NCBI GenBank assembly: GCA_033064195.1 | Contig: JARBJD010000002.1 | Span: 682,001-746,000 of the forward strand | Source: Blattamonas nauphoetae | Lineage: Eukaryota; Preaxostyla; Oxymonadida | Direction of reading: 5' to 3' | DNA length: 64,000 bases | Made by a program: the position numbers and the translations under genes | The notes under the pieces: generated by a model | Databases searched by the model: none | Seen by the model: the letters and a program-made list of their open reading frames with translations, nothing else | What the model was told of the DNA's origin: nothing | Shown: piece by piece, positions 10,920-22,859 of the stretch | Layout of the letters: every line of letters starts with the position of its first letter | Position numbering within the stretch: the stretch's first letter is position 1

Positions 10920-11788
10920 TTAAAGTTTTTCAAATGAGACCATCTCTTTGAATGATTTTCTTTTCGATGGTTCTCTCACCTCGTTCGGGTATCCGAGAGT
11001 TAGCATTACAACAGGTCGGTAAGAATCACCACAATGCAAGATCTCAGCAACCTGTTTCTCATCAAATGCTCCCACCCAACACGATCCCAGACCTTCTGAA
11101 GCAATGGCGAGACTGGCCATCATGGCAGCGTTCGTGGAATCCTGCATCTCATTGAAAACATAACGCACACTTGAATGCAGTACAGGTCACGACCTCGGGC
11201 CTTGTACTTTTCCTCGCTCGCTCTCGGATTGGCGAGAAACACGAGCAAAACTTGACACGATTTGACTTGTGGTTGTGAATGGCTTGCGTGAGCAAGTTTT
11301 TCCTTCGTTTCAGGGTTTCGAATCACAAGCACATGGTACGCTTGGAGGTTGCCGGCAGTTGGAACATTATTAATGACATTGGACAGAATTCTGGAGGTGT
11401 TGAGAAAAAAGTCATCAAACCGTTGAATAACAGGATCTGGGATGTCCTGTGATGTATACCTCCGAATTGATCGGCGTTGTTGAAAGTCATTATAGATTAG
11501 GAGATCGTCTGGAAGTTTTTGGAGAACGGTTGGATCATCTGAATTGTCCTTGGCAACGTCAAGTTCAACCACCAGCTTTCGTCCATCAAGTTCCCGCCCG
11601 TTGAGAGCTGAAACCGCACGTTGAGCTTGTGTGTCACTTTCCATCTCAACAAATCCATATCCCAGCGATTTGTCGCAGCGTGACATAATTGTGACGTGTT
11701 GAACCACACCAACTGTTTCAAACAGTTCGCCGAGTGCCTGCGCGTTGGTATTGAAATTCAGATTTCCACAAAAGATTCGGCGAGTCAT
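10920..11788 (-). CDS. Fusion of an RRM domain to a nitroreductase-family domain
   Basis: Two exons (11171-11788 and 10920-11141) separated by a 29-nt intron; splicing joins GRDLYCIQ to DSTNAAMMASLAIA in frame. The first 77 residues are an RRM (RIFCGNLNFNT, SLGYGFVEM). The frame then runs on without a break into an FMN-dependent nitroreductase domain: FQQRRSIRRYTSQDIPD, PTAGNLQAYHVLVI, the helix QDSTNAAMMASLAIASEGLG, SCWVGAFDE and MLTLGYPNE. The arrangement QD-A-GLG-CW-GAFDE is typical of the family, which reduces nitro compounds or quinones with NAD(P)H. The RRM and the region 5' of the ATG are a diverged copy of the gene at 7869-8474. Whether the fused protein is made, or translation starts later for a free nitroreductase, cannot be told; no good Met follows the RRM before the domain. 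Confidence 0.85.
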
Positions 11789-11941
11789 TGTGCCCTGATT
11801 GAAAGATGAAACGTGACGAAGGGTCGATCGAGCCTTTCGGATCCTGACGTCATGTTAGGCGAAGACGGCCGGTCCGTGTGATCAAACGAGTTAGACACAC
11901 GAATTTCAGAGAGATTATTTATTCAATCATCGTGAAATGCT

Positions 11942-13289
11942 TCATTTTGACTGCAAGAAATCAGCAGTGAAAGGGCTCTCCCAATCGAGAATATAAATCA
12001 CAGGAAACTTTGGAATGACATAATCTGGATGAGAAAGCAAGCGAGCCACAGAACAGTCGAGGGGAACCTCAAACCATTCGTTTTCTTCCTTGACAACCGA
12101 CACCACGTCGGTCTTCTTCTCCTTCACCCAATCCTTCCGGAAGAAGGCGCGGACGTTGCGAAGACTGTACCGCTGCTTCTTGTCCCATGGCGGATAGTCG
12201 GTGAGGAAGCTGGGGTCGTCATCGTCGCGGTCTCGGTGGCCGTCTTTGTGCTTGCCGAGCGGAAGAAGGTTGGCGAGGTGGGCGTGCAGCTGGTCCTGCT
12301 CACTCACAGCTTGGATGAGGTCTGTTTGGGAGTACTCTGGATAGCAGAAGAGGACGGGCGTGCGAAGGCAGAACTCTTTTGGGGCTGCGATGACTTGGGA
12401 GAGTTCAGAAAGGGTGTTTGGTTTGATTTGTGGGACTTCGAATGCATTCCGAAGTGAATCATCGGCTTGTTTTGGAATGAAAAAGAGTGGCTGGGAGAGA
12501 AGGACAGTGAAAAGAAGCGAATCAAACGTCGTGACATCCTTCCTGGACCTCGTGCAAGGACGAGAGACCCAATCGGTATCCTTTTGCCTTGAAAGCTCGA
12601 TATTTTGCAGCGATCAGCTGCTGTCCGTCCAACGCAGCTTGCTTGGCACGCTGTTCGCGTTCTTCCTTTTGATGAATTGCTTTCTGGACTTCAGCAAGCA
12701 GTGTGGCAAGCTCTTTGTTTTCTGGATCAGTTTTCAGTCCATCTGAAACAGTTTTTGATGCTTCATCAATTCTTCCCAGTCTCAACTCAGCCTTTCCTTT
12801 TCTGTAGTATGCCTTAGTGTACCCAGAATTGTTTTTTAAGGACTCGACACAGTCCTCAATGCATCGTCCAAAATTCCCTTTAAGAAGGTGGACTTGTGCT
12901 CGGTTTGCATAATAAATTGACACCTGAACAAGATCAGGAGAGTTCTGGTCCAGAGCCAACGTGTAACTTTTTATTGCTTTGTCATAAAACTCCTTTCCTT
13001 TTTTCAGATAATTGTTTCCCTCTATTTTGTAATGATCAGCAATAACAGCTGGTGGATTATCGTATATCATGGACTGGAGACCAGCAAAATCAGCTCTTTC
13101 TTCAAAGTCATTCGGTATGGAGTCGGCAAAGATTGGTGGAAGGTCCTTTGGTAAATCTGCAGGTGGTTTCCATCCTGGAGGTATAACCCAATCATCATCA
13201 CCATCATCAAGAGCTTGAGTCGTTGGAAGAACTGAAAAGATATCGGAAGCTGGGGCTGGAATGACAATATCGTCGTGATGATCAGCCAT
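11942..13289 (-). CDS. TTC4: TPR co-chaperone TTC4/Cns1 homolog
   Basis: Predicted Hsp90/Hsp70 co-chaperone. Exon 1 (from 13289) carries an acidic N-terminus (DDDWVIPPGWKPP), the TTC4-typical segment before the repeats (DFEERADFAGLQSMIYD), and three TPR motifs (HYKIEGNNYLKKGKEFYDKA, VSIYYANRAQVHLLKGN, TKAYYRKGKAELRLGR). Exon 2 holds the C-terminal wheel-type domain: FEVPQIKPNTLSELSQVI, LFCYPEYSQTDLI, YPPWDKKQRYSLRNVRAFF, YVIPKFPVIYIL. The intron lies near 12480-12540 and joins LHE to PLFFIPK. The domain order and about 430-residue length match TTC4/Cns1 of yeast and animals. It is head to head with the gene beginning at 13370. Confidence 0.88.
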
Positions 13290-13369
13290 GGACAGAATTA
13301 TGGAGTGCTCTCTGAATCATCGTATCACTTCACAAAAACAACGCTGTTCACAATATCTGTATCAGGACA

Positions 13370-15234
13370 ATGTCTCTCCCGACTAAACATGTCTGGATAT
13401 CACCTTCTTCATCCTTTTTTCAGGGACAAAGTTCGCAAGGTCGACATCCAAGTAAACAACCATATTCACAACAACAAAACTCTTCTCTCACGCAATCCAG
13501 AGACATTGCACAACAAGCACTTGGAATGAGTGAGATATCAACCAGCATTAACGATGGTATCAAACGCATCACTGTTAACCATTAACTTTCATTCTTTCTG
13601 TCAATACGTTAACTTAGATGAACCTAGCATGATGCCATCAATCACTGGAGATACAAGAGAAGATGCAAAAACACTTGATTCTTGGTTGGACGAAAAGCTG
13701 AATTCTCTCTCGTTCAGAGAATCAGAACTTCCTCTTGCTGGTCTGTCACATTCTCCATATACAATTTGTCTAGATTACATTGATGAAGCTCAAAAAATCT
13801 TTAGTGCTGCCTTTCGAGAAATCGTCAGACAGGTCTCAATTCAGAGTCCAGAACGAGGTCAACTCATTGTAAAACTTTGGAACAAAGATGTTTCCTTCAA
13901 CAAGCAAGTGTGTTTCTTGTCTACATTGTACTGTATTGTTCTCAGATGATGCAACTAGCGAATGATCTCAACGAACAAGCAAATGTAAAATACCGCATCG
14001 AAATGGAAGACTACGTCAAAAAATGTCTGTGGTGCAATTTCTTTTTTCATTTTCCAGTCAAGGAAGAGAGTGAGAATCATCTCAAAACTGTCCATGTCTC
14101 GTATGGGAAGGAACTCCGTGCCAATCTCGATACAATCAACCAGTCTGTCGCGAATCCCCCATTATTATGTTTAGACTGAATCTAACACTCGCAAAGACAC
14201 AACAACAAGTCCTGACACTCCAAAAAGAGGCAGAAGAAAACCTGAAAGTAACGGCGACAATGGAAGCTGAAATAGAAACCCTCAACGACATCCTCCACCT
14301 GACCGGTCCGTCCCCTATCACCCATCATTCGTCTCCCTTTTGAAGAAAACAAAAACACGGAGCTCGAGACTGAGCTTGCCGAAGCCAAAGCAGAGCTCCA
14401 ACAATCCAAAAAGGAAAGCCGCGTGCAGTCGCGTCGAAACTCAATCGACAAAGAAGAAGACTGGGCCAACGTCGACCTCGCTGCTCTCCGCGATCCGGAC
14501 CAGGCCGAAAAGTTCGACTTCCACAACCACGACCAGCTCAGATCCACTCTGAACGACTTTCAGTGTGCCATCCTTCGCTTCACTCTCCCAGCGCCCTCGC
14601 CTACCAGCTTGCCTCCCAAATGCCGCATGAACGGATGAGTGAAATTCTGGACACTCTCCATCTTCAGACAGACATCCTGAACTACTCAGACTTTGGCACG
14701 ACCACACCGAAACTCGCTCAGCTGATGGATGAAGAGACAAACGGGGACGACAACACAGTTGGCTCGCTCGAGAACACAACACGATCAGCAACGATTCCCC
14801 TCACACTCACTCTCACATCACCTCTCACATCAACACTGCGCCTCCCTCAGCGCCCTCTCAATGCCACGTCCACTCCAAACTCGCCGATGCGAACCCTCTC
14901 CAGCACTTCGCGCACACGGACATCATATCGAGACGAGCTGAAGAGCATTCAGCCCCCCAAACAGCAACAAATCACAAGTGAGGATGTTCAAAACCTTGTT
15001 GATGCTCTTCCCGAAGATATGTGTGGAATATGGAATGGTCGGAAAATCTGTCTGCCCCTCTCTTCCTCATCTTTGCAGTGTCCTTCACCGATCTTGATGC
15101 GCTCCTCACAGACATGGCACAGGAGATTCAGTCACTCCGCAAGGTACTCTCTGTCCTTTACCTCATTCTCTCAGGAAAAAACAAATCTTTTGGGGATGTC
15201 TCTGAAGCAGGCCCATCCCGATTCGTCAGATTGA
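13370..15234 (+). CDS. Axonemal dynein light-chain-domain coiled-coil protein
   Basis: Intron-rich gene with at least eight exons and introns mostly 29-40 nt. A Gln/Ser-rich N-terminus leads to a domain like the axonemal inner-arm dynein light chain (p28/DNALI1 and AXDND1): DEAQKIFSAAFREIVRQVSI followed by QSPERGQLIVKLWNKD, matching the family pattern CFDELIRQV...ERG. After it comes a long coiled coil (TLAKTQQQVLTLQKEAEENL, ELETELAEAKAELQQSKKES), a conserved-looking segment DKEEDWANVDLAALRDPDQA, a Ser/Thr-rich linker and a short helical tail (FTDLDALLTDMAQEIQSLRK). The long extra region makes it closer to AXDND1 than to the short light chain. It suggests the cell builds an axoneme. Start at 13370 is chosen because it splices in frame to the Gln-rich exon. 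Confidence 0.72.
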
Positions 15235-15341
15235 TCATTCTTCATTCAGTTCACAGCCTTTCTCTCTCAAATCTTCATTTCATTAAGTAAATGCCTCGCC
15301 TGAAGTAACTAGAAAATATGAAGTGCCGATCGACATTGGGA

Positions 15342-16100
15342 TTAACATCCTCCTCCAAAGCTCATGCTGAATCCTCCTCCGCAGCCTCCTCCGAACCCCC
15401 CACAGCCTCCCCCAAACCCTCCGCAGCCTCCTCCGAACCCTCCACAGCCTCCCCCAAACCCTCCGCAGCCTCCTCCGAACCCTCCACAGCCTCCGTCGTA
15501 CCCATACCCACCACATCCGCCGCAGCCGTAGCCGTAGTCACCGGGGAGCATGACAGGCATGCAGGCCATGTCTGTTGTGGTCATCGGGACAGTCACCGGC
15601 ATTGTGACGGGAACTGTTCGCTGAACGGGGACGGCCATCATCCCCACGCGAGGAGGGGGTGGGGGAGGAGGAGGGGGCGGAGCGCAGGCACATCCACAGC
15701 CCCCTCCAAATCCTCCACATCCAAAGGAAGGAGCAGTCGTAATTGTGACAGAGGTCATCGCAGGAGCACCGTAGCATCCGCCTCCATACCCGTAACCCCC
15801 GCATCCGCCGTACCCTCCCATTCCACATCCTCCCATCCCGTACCCTCCCATCCCGTATCCTCCAAAGCCACCTCCACCGTATCCTCCAAATGAACTGAAC
15901 GAACTGTAGCCTCCCATTCCTCCACCGAATCCGCCACCAAATCCTCCACCATATCCTCCCATAAATGGGCTTCCGAAACCAAATCCCATTGAGCCTAACA
16001 TAAAGATCGAGTAAATTGAAGAGGGGGTGCATACAGCAGAGAGGTTGAGCATTGATGTCATCAGAGCAACAATCATCATTGTCGGTCGTTTCTGAAACAA
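15342..16100 (-). CDS. Glycine/cysteine-rich repeat protein
   Basis: A 252-residue low-complexity ORF: GGYGGGFGGGFGGGMGGY and GMGGYGMGGCGMGG in the N-terminal half, a proline run (ten P) near the middle, a Thr/Val/Pro segment, and a C-terminal array of the 7-residue unit CGGFGGG. Codon use in the opposite direction would give only Ser/Ala/Pro-rich text, so the minus strand is preferred. The start is uncertain: 16100 gives a hydrophobic N-terminus (MIVALMTSMLNLSA), whereas Met at 15989 starts directly at the Gly-rich part (MGFGFGSPF). Possible roles are a secreted or structural protein; no domain is recognised. It is head to head with CPSF30. Confidence 0.6.
   Translation of the reverse strand: MFQKRPTMMIVALMTSMLNLSAVCTPSSIYSIFMLGSMGFGFGSPFMGGYGGGFGGGFGGGMGGYSSFSSFGGYGGGGFGGYGMGGYGMGGCGMGGYGGCGGYGYGGGCYGAPAMTSVTITTAPSFGCGGFGGGCGCACAPPPPPPPPPPRVGMMAVPVQRTVPVTMPVTVPMTTTDMACMPVMLPGDYGYGCGGCGGYGYDGGCGGFGGGCGGFGGGCGGFGGGCGGFGGGCGGFGGGCGGGFSMSFGGGC
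15354..15495. repeat. Tandem 21-bp repeat coding for CGGFGGG
   Basis: About six to seven copies of a 21-bp unit (complement reads as Cys-Gly-Gly-Phe-Gly-Gly-Gly) at the 3' end of the Gly/Cys-rich ORF. Third-position differences between copies (for example cagcctcccccaaa versus cagcctcctccgaa) show that alternate units differ, which suggests expansion in pairs. Confidence 0.8.
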
Positions 16101-16222
16101 TTCTCGACACTATGAGGAAAAGAAATCGAGTAATCATGTTCAGTTGGAAAATTTGTGTGGATAAATCGTATTCACGATCTTACGAACGATTGCATTGTAG
16201 TCTGACATGTCATCAAGATATC

Positions 16223-17059
16223 ATGTTCAGGCAAGAGGTTCAAAAGAAATTGGATGAAAGATCGAGATTGGTGCATGGTGGTGACAGATGGATTGCAGAT
16301 AACGCGAAGCTGAGAAAGTGGTTCGATCGTCCCTTCATCGAACTGTCACTGGAAATGACCCTTCAAAACTCAAATGTTTACATTCCAGACTCCGACATTC
16401 GACCAGATGCAAGACAAACTTTAGATTTGGATGGTATTGTTGTCGTTTTCACCACCCTCATCAACTTCTCCCTGCGTCTTCAGAACGTGTTAAACAGGAA
16501 ACATGTGTCTTGTATATTGGAGACCGTTGCACCAGAGGATCTAATTGTCCTTACCAACACATCAAACCAAAGAACATGATGACATGTCGCCATTGGGTTC
16601 GAGGCCTCTGCAAGAAAGGAACTAAGTGTCCTTATCTCCATGTATATGATACTGAGCTTGTCCAAGAATGTCAAACGTACATCGACAAGAAGCCTTGTAA
16701 CAAAGAGAATTGCCCATTCAAACATATGAGGGTGGAAGACAGCCGGCAAGAATGTCGTGACTATGCTCATGGATTCTGTGATAAAGGTATTGCCTTTCTT
16801 CAGATCTTTACTAATTTCCGTTTAGGGAAGGATTGTCCATTTAAACATGTTCTGCGGAAACCGTGTCTCAATTATCTTGCCGGTTTTTGTCCAGATGGAC
16901 CAACGTGTACATTTCAGCAGTATTGCGTTCTCAATATCATTTTCTTTCAGCTTCCGGTACAAAAAAGGCACTCAAAAGAGCATGGCACCATCCGCAACAG
17001 ATATTATTGGACGCGAAGCTGACATTCTAAGAATGACTCAACCAACCACTCTATTCTGA
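16223..17059 (+). CDS. CPSF4: CPSF30 (CPSF4/Yth1) polyadenylation zinc-finger protein
   Basis: Predicted subunit of the nuclear cleavage and polyadenylation factor. Five CCCH zinc fingers appear in order across four exons: CVLYIGDRCTRGSNCPYQH, CRHWVRGLCKKGTKCPYLH, CQTYIDKKPCNKENCPFKH, CRDYAHGFCDKGKDCPFKH and CLNYLAGFCPDGPTCTFQH. The last fingers closely follow animal CPSF4 (NYLVGFCPEGP). Introns of about 30-55 nt lie after TLDLD, inside finger 4 (after FCDKG) and within finger 5. The last splice is needed to make the His of finger 5. The C-terminus after finger 5 is short and ends at 17059; no zinc knuckle is visible. The start codon is uncertain, with 16223 (MFRQEVQ) chosen as a simple option. 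Confidence 0.88.
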
Positions 17060-17214
17060 ACAATTCTTCTTGCAAAATCATAATTTTGTCTCTTTTTATT
17101 TTTTCATTTCATTGAAATAAAATTTTCTGTCTGTTCCGAACAGTTTTCTTTAATGATGAGTCCTGGAATCATTTTTTATCAGCATTCCACTGCCATCTCC
17201 ATCATTTCTTGAAG

Positions 17215-18422
<1,208 letters not shown>

Positions 18423-18512
18423 TGTTCATTTCATTTCACAGAATTGTTTTGAAGAAGACAGTCTGACTGGCAATCACAAACTGAAATGTTCAAGATGGGG
18501 GACACACACCCT

Positions 18513-20338
18513 TCATGAATCAAACATCTCGTCTGATGCTTGTGTCGGGAAGAAGAGAGTGAGATTCCAGTCCTGGACGATTTGTGAGAGCGTGTTCAGG
18601 AAGTCCTGGGCACTCTTCTTCACATCTGATCTCTGGCTCTTCAAAACATGGTAGCACTGCTCCTCAGCTCTCATTTCGAGACAGTGTTTTGCTGCCTTCT
18701 TCAGACAGTTTGGAGGGAGTTGTGGAATGAGGAGATTTGTGGAGATCTGACAGACTCTTTGTGTGGTCGTGACGGTGGTCGAATCGTGTGGGAGTTCCCA
18801 GAGTGTGATGAGTAGATCCCCTTCAATCATCTTTTCGCGAACATGGATTGATTGATATGAAAGATTGACCGCAACGTGGACAAGATCTGCTCTGGTGCTT
18901 TGCTGGGTCGAGTTGATGAGCTGACTGAGGAGCGTCATAAACGCGAGTGGTGGGTCAGGATCAGACGGAAGGAAGAGCGACAAAAACTGGTCTGTCTGGG
19001 CTTCTGTTCCGGCGACAAGATTGGCGATGAAGAAAGAAAAGGACTTGATCACTTCATTCGTCGATGTGATCAGAGTGAGAGGGAGCATGAGGTAGCTGGT
19101 AGCAGACACAATCAAACTTGGCTTCTCAAAAAAAGCCTTTCTATCATCGTCGGTTGGCTGGGCCAAACGATTGTTGGTGTCGACAAACTGATGGAGCAGT
19201 TCCCATCCTTCGAGTCGTTCTCCAGAGGCGTGACGGGTGAGGAAGGCGGTGAGTACTTCGTCAGGTGCTGTGCTAAACAGAACATTCTCTGCCGTTGAGA
19301 TGATGGGTCTGAGAGAAGGAAGGAGGATCCCCATCTCCCCAACAATCCCAGAATCCAGTAGAAGCTGGAAAGTGATCAATTGAGAGAAGGCAAACTTGCG
19401 AATCGTCATTGTCCTTGGAAGCAAGAATACCGAAAAATCTCACAAAATTCTGGATGGAGCGGAAGATCGACTTGAGCCTCTTTCGGACTGCGGACAGAAG
19501 CTCAGCCTCTGATTTGGTGACTGGAGTGAAAGTCGGTAAGTTTTTGAAACGCTGGATCTGCCCCCAACGGATCATCGTCCCGACCAGAGCGTGTTTGTTG
19601 AAGGTTGTGTGGAGATGCTCGGCGAGGTCGGACAGAACATAACGGAACACAGCAGGCAGCGGACGGGAGTTGATTTGATCCAAGTCGTCGACCTCAATCG
19701 GGATTGATGTCTGGACGATGGTGTGAATCTCTGCCTGATGGTTCCTCAGCACATCAGCCAACAAGAGAGACAGTTCAGAGACGATCACATACGAGGAGAG
19801 GAAGAGAGGGAGCACGGAGAGAATGAACGGGAAGAAGGTTTGATGATCGAGAAATCTCCAACAATATCGAAGACATCGGATGGACATGAGCACAACAGAC
19901 TCGGACCTCCCAAATTCGATGTACAACCGGAGTCTGCTGGGGTCGATCAGCGGAGGGTACCCTTCCATCAGTTGCGTGAGAATGAGAGAGATGTGTCCAA
20001 ACACTCCGTGGTTGACAAAGAAGTGGGCAAGAATAGAAGAGTCCGCACAGAGGTTGGATATGCATCCCAAAGTCTGGTGAGATGTTGGAATGAGGAGAAA
20101 ATGAGATACCGTATTTTGGAGAGCCTCGAACTGGGAATGGCATTGCTGGAGAAGTTTTGTGCAAAGATCAGGTCTTACAAACATATTGGGGATGTCATCG
20201 TCCAGGATTGCTGAAGGGTGGGTGTGAAAATATTGAAGCTAAACCATACAGAGAATCAGAAAAAGGTTGGTGAGTTCATCCTGAGAAGGAATAAGAAGTA
20301 AAAAGAAAGACCAAATAAATATCATCTGTAGATTCCAT
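18513..20338 (-). CDS. Armadillo-like helical protein, unrecognised
   Basis: About 640 residues in four exons. The first exon is only nine codons (from the ATG at 20338); the next junction is [11 protein letters not shown] to [10 protein letters not shown], and a 31-nt intron near 19380 joins SKDNDDSQ to [12 protein letters not shown]. Text such as [29 protein letters not shown] and [20 protein letters not shown] is typical of ARM/HEAT repeats. No transmembrane or catalytic motif is visible. Similar composition and style are seen in the gene at 22.9-24.9 kb, so the two may be related, but I could not align them. It is tail to tail with PP1, with 90 bp between stop codons. Confidence 0.7.
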
Positions 20339-20585
20339 AAATTGGGTGATTAGGAGATCTATTCCGTTCTGGTCTCTGAGACTAGACGATATTTCACGTG
20401 GAGAGTTGTCTGAAGGAAAATCTCTTATTTGGAGAGAAAAGTACCTAAATATGTATGTAAATTACTTGCTGCAGCACGTTTTGTTTCCAAATCTCCACTT
20501 TTTATCTGTGAAAGAGATGTATGAAGAAGGGAATCGAGGTGTGTTTGATCAAGGCTCTAAAACGACGAAAGCAGGCGAGCGAATT

Positions 20586-22142
20586 CTACAGAAAAGTTGG
20601 ACATGCCGAAGAATGTTGTGAAAGGAGAAAATTCTCTTCATCATCTGGATTTGTTTGTCTTTCAAGTGTTATCCCTCGTTTTAGACCTCGAAGCGAAATT
20701 TCGAAGGTTTCTGCATCGTGAGGTGCTTCTTCCAACGAAATGTTTTCAAAACGTTGAAACTGAGGAATTGTCATTGAATTAGTAAAAACTAGGTGAACAG
20801 CCTCGACTTGGCTGTGATTCTTTGTGATGGGTCATGAGATGTGATAGAAACAAAAGAGAAGACGAATCAAAATCAATGTTCATTGGAAACGAGAGGAACT
20901 TTAGATTGACAATATTATATTCGGCTTTCGCTTTGGCATTCACGAGAAAGATTGAGGATTTGAAGAGATGATCCAAGTGGAGTAGGTTTGGAATATCTCC
21001 TTGACACTAGTTTGAGCAATCGAACATTGATCTTCGGTGAAGAATTTATCTGAAGAAGTTGAGTGATTCTATCAATTCGGCTGGGCTGGAGTGGGTTGTT
21101 CTTCTCGTCGTGGTATGAGGTCACCTTCTATAATTCGAATCATGCCGTTCTTACATCTTCGAGCAGCTGAAAGAAATGCAATAGAAAAGGCAAACCTCCA
21201 AGGCAGAGAGAGAAATGGGGTGCTTCTGTAACCATCGAAAGGGCGTCCTTATTTGACAATTTAAAGACCTTAACCCTGCAAGGAATCAAGAAGAGTCGAA
21301 CAAATGCAGACAATGAAACGAGTTCGGCAGGCTTCCTGAGTGTATGAAGTTCTCTTTGGCCACTCGATAGGATGATTCCTTTCTTTCTTGTCAGTGTCAA
21401 TAATTGCGAAAAATTACTGAGGAAGTCAATCCTCGCCGATTGACCCTTGAAGATTTGAGTATAGAGCATCTCAAAGCGAATTCCTCGCTTTCGAGCAGAA
21501 CGAAGTTGTGGTGCTTTTGGTCGATATCCCCAGTTAGATTCAGAAGAGATCTGTACAATTTCACCCTGGAGCTACGAAATAGAACAAGAACAGAATCATG
21601 AAAGTCTAGAAGGAGAGACATTCGAACATGCAAGTCGAAATGTGCTTTCATTTGTTGGTAACACTGCCACTAAATCAAATTGGCGCTGATATTGATCATC
21701 ATGACGCTGGAACACTATGAAATAGAGAATGTCAGACGATACGCGCGACTTGTGAATCTTGTTCCAAGACGACTGTTAATCGGCGAAAAAGTTGGAGTTG
21801 AGACAAATCCAATGATGGAACACTGAAAAAGTCGATAGATATGATGTTTCAAATGTGAGACATAACAAGAAACAATTGCACGGGCTGAAAAGGATACCTT
21901 GGTTGGTATGTTTTGAGTAGTTCTTTAATCCGTGATAGAGAAGGCTCCTTTGTTTTAAACGTATCATGAGATTCGTATTTACCATCTACATAATGGTTGA
22001 GAGCCAGTGTTGTAAAACCATCTTTATAAAGAGAGAGAACATGAGAAATGAATGATATCGGCAAACTCGCAACGTGTTCGAAGATGATCTGTACGAGAAG
22101 TTTTTCATCCTGTATTGAAGGTATGTTGAGATCGTAAGTCAT
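20586..22142 (-). CDS. RPP30: RNase P/MRP protein subunit RPP30
   Basis: Predicted subunit of nuclear RNase P and RNase MRP (tRNA 5' and rRNA processing). Reconstructed from many short exons: DGFTTLALNHYVDGKYES (human: YSVVAINHIVDFKEK), LFRRLTVVLEQDSQVARI, QFDLVAVLPTNESTFRLAC (human: YDVVAVFPKTEKLFHIAC), ARKRGIRFEMLYTQIFKGQS (human: RGLAFELVYSPAIKDS), and KKGIILSSGQRELHTLRKPA (human: KGKNVIISSAAERPLEIRGP). The downstream part is less sure: splicing through introns near 21080-21122 and 20812-20943 extends the protein by about 100 residues to a stop at 20586, whereas reading on without the first of these would stop at 21072. The start codon is 61 bp from that of the MED11-like gene on the other strand. 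Confidence 0.82.
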
Positions 22143-22203
22143 TTAAGAGGATAGATGTCTCTGAATGTCTCGAACAGGATGATCCTCCCAGAACGAAAAA
22201 TCG

Positions 22204-22663
22204 ATGGATAGTGACGAGCTCATTTCGCTAATTGAAGAAAAGGAGGAGGTATTTCTACCATACTTGAAATCTTTTTCTTTCTTTCATGTGTTTCTTTCGT
22301 CTACGGCCAAACGCAGTCAGTCATCTCATTACTCGAAATAGCCGCAGGAACAATCACTGAATTCCTCAATGGCAACACAACCAGTAAAGATAATCTTGCT
22401 CAATTGATTGTATCATTTGAACAAACTCTCAAGGTCTCAGATTTCGTTTACCTTATTCTATCTCGTAGGACGCCGAGCTATTAATACAAATTGCGAAAGG
22501 AAATCCTTTTCACCACACACCATCCGAGTTAGAGCCTTATCAAGAGCGTCTTCAGTTGGAAACTGAGCATTATCGTGTTTGTATTCGACTCGCTATTTCT
22601 GACTCTTTCCAGACCAAGCATGTTCTCTCACAAATAAATTCTCTTCTCCAAGCTGTAAAATGA
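22204..22663 (+). CDS. Small four-exon gene resembling Mediator subunit MED11
   Basis: A 106-residue protein encoded by exons 22204-22248, 22317-22433, 22469-22576 and 22613-22663; all introns are phase 0 and all exons are multiples of three. The product is helical: ELISLIEEKEESVISLLEIA, TITEFLNGN, LAQLIVSFEQTLKDAELLIQ, IAKGNPFHHTPSE, ETEHYRTKHVLSQINSLLQ. This follows MED11 layout (first helix, AG-x-ILEL, a middle helix ending in IRYL, TGQPHEGS loop, last helix). The match is at pattern level, so MED11 is a good but unproven name. MED11 pairs with MED22 in the Mediator head. It is divergent from RPP30 and convergent with the gene ending at 22860. Confidence 0.6.
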
Positions 22664-22859
22664 GATTTTTATCCTCTTCTCCGTATTTTTCTCGGAATAT
22701 CCAGAGGGATAAATGGCAAAGAATCTCATTCCAACCAAAACTTCTTTCCACACTTCTTTCTGAACTCTTGCAACAAATCCGAATTCCAACGGTAACATTA
22801 AAATCAAACGATCCAGAAAATGAAAATATTTGTGGCCATGAGATGTTGAAATGCTGAAT

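Noticed and set aside
15318-15893. Plus-strand Ser/Ala/Pro ORF opposite the Gly-rich gene
   Set aside because: A mirror of Gly-rich codons; low complexity with no start context.
20346-20782. Plus-strand ORFs with a faint YqeY-like text (LKRRKQASEFYRKVG)
   Set aside because: No ATG-based model and it overlaps the RPP30 3' exon; similarity too weak.
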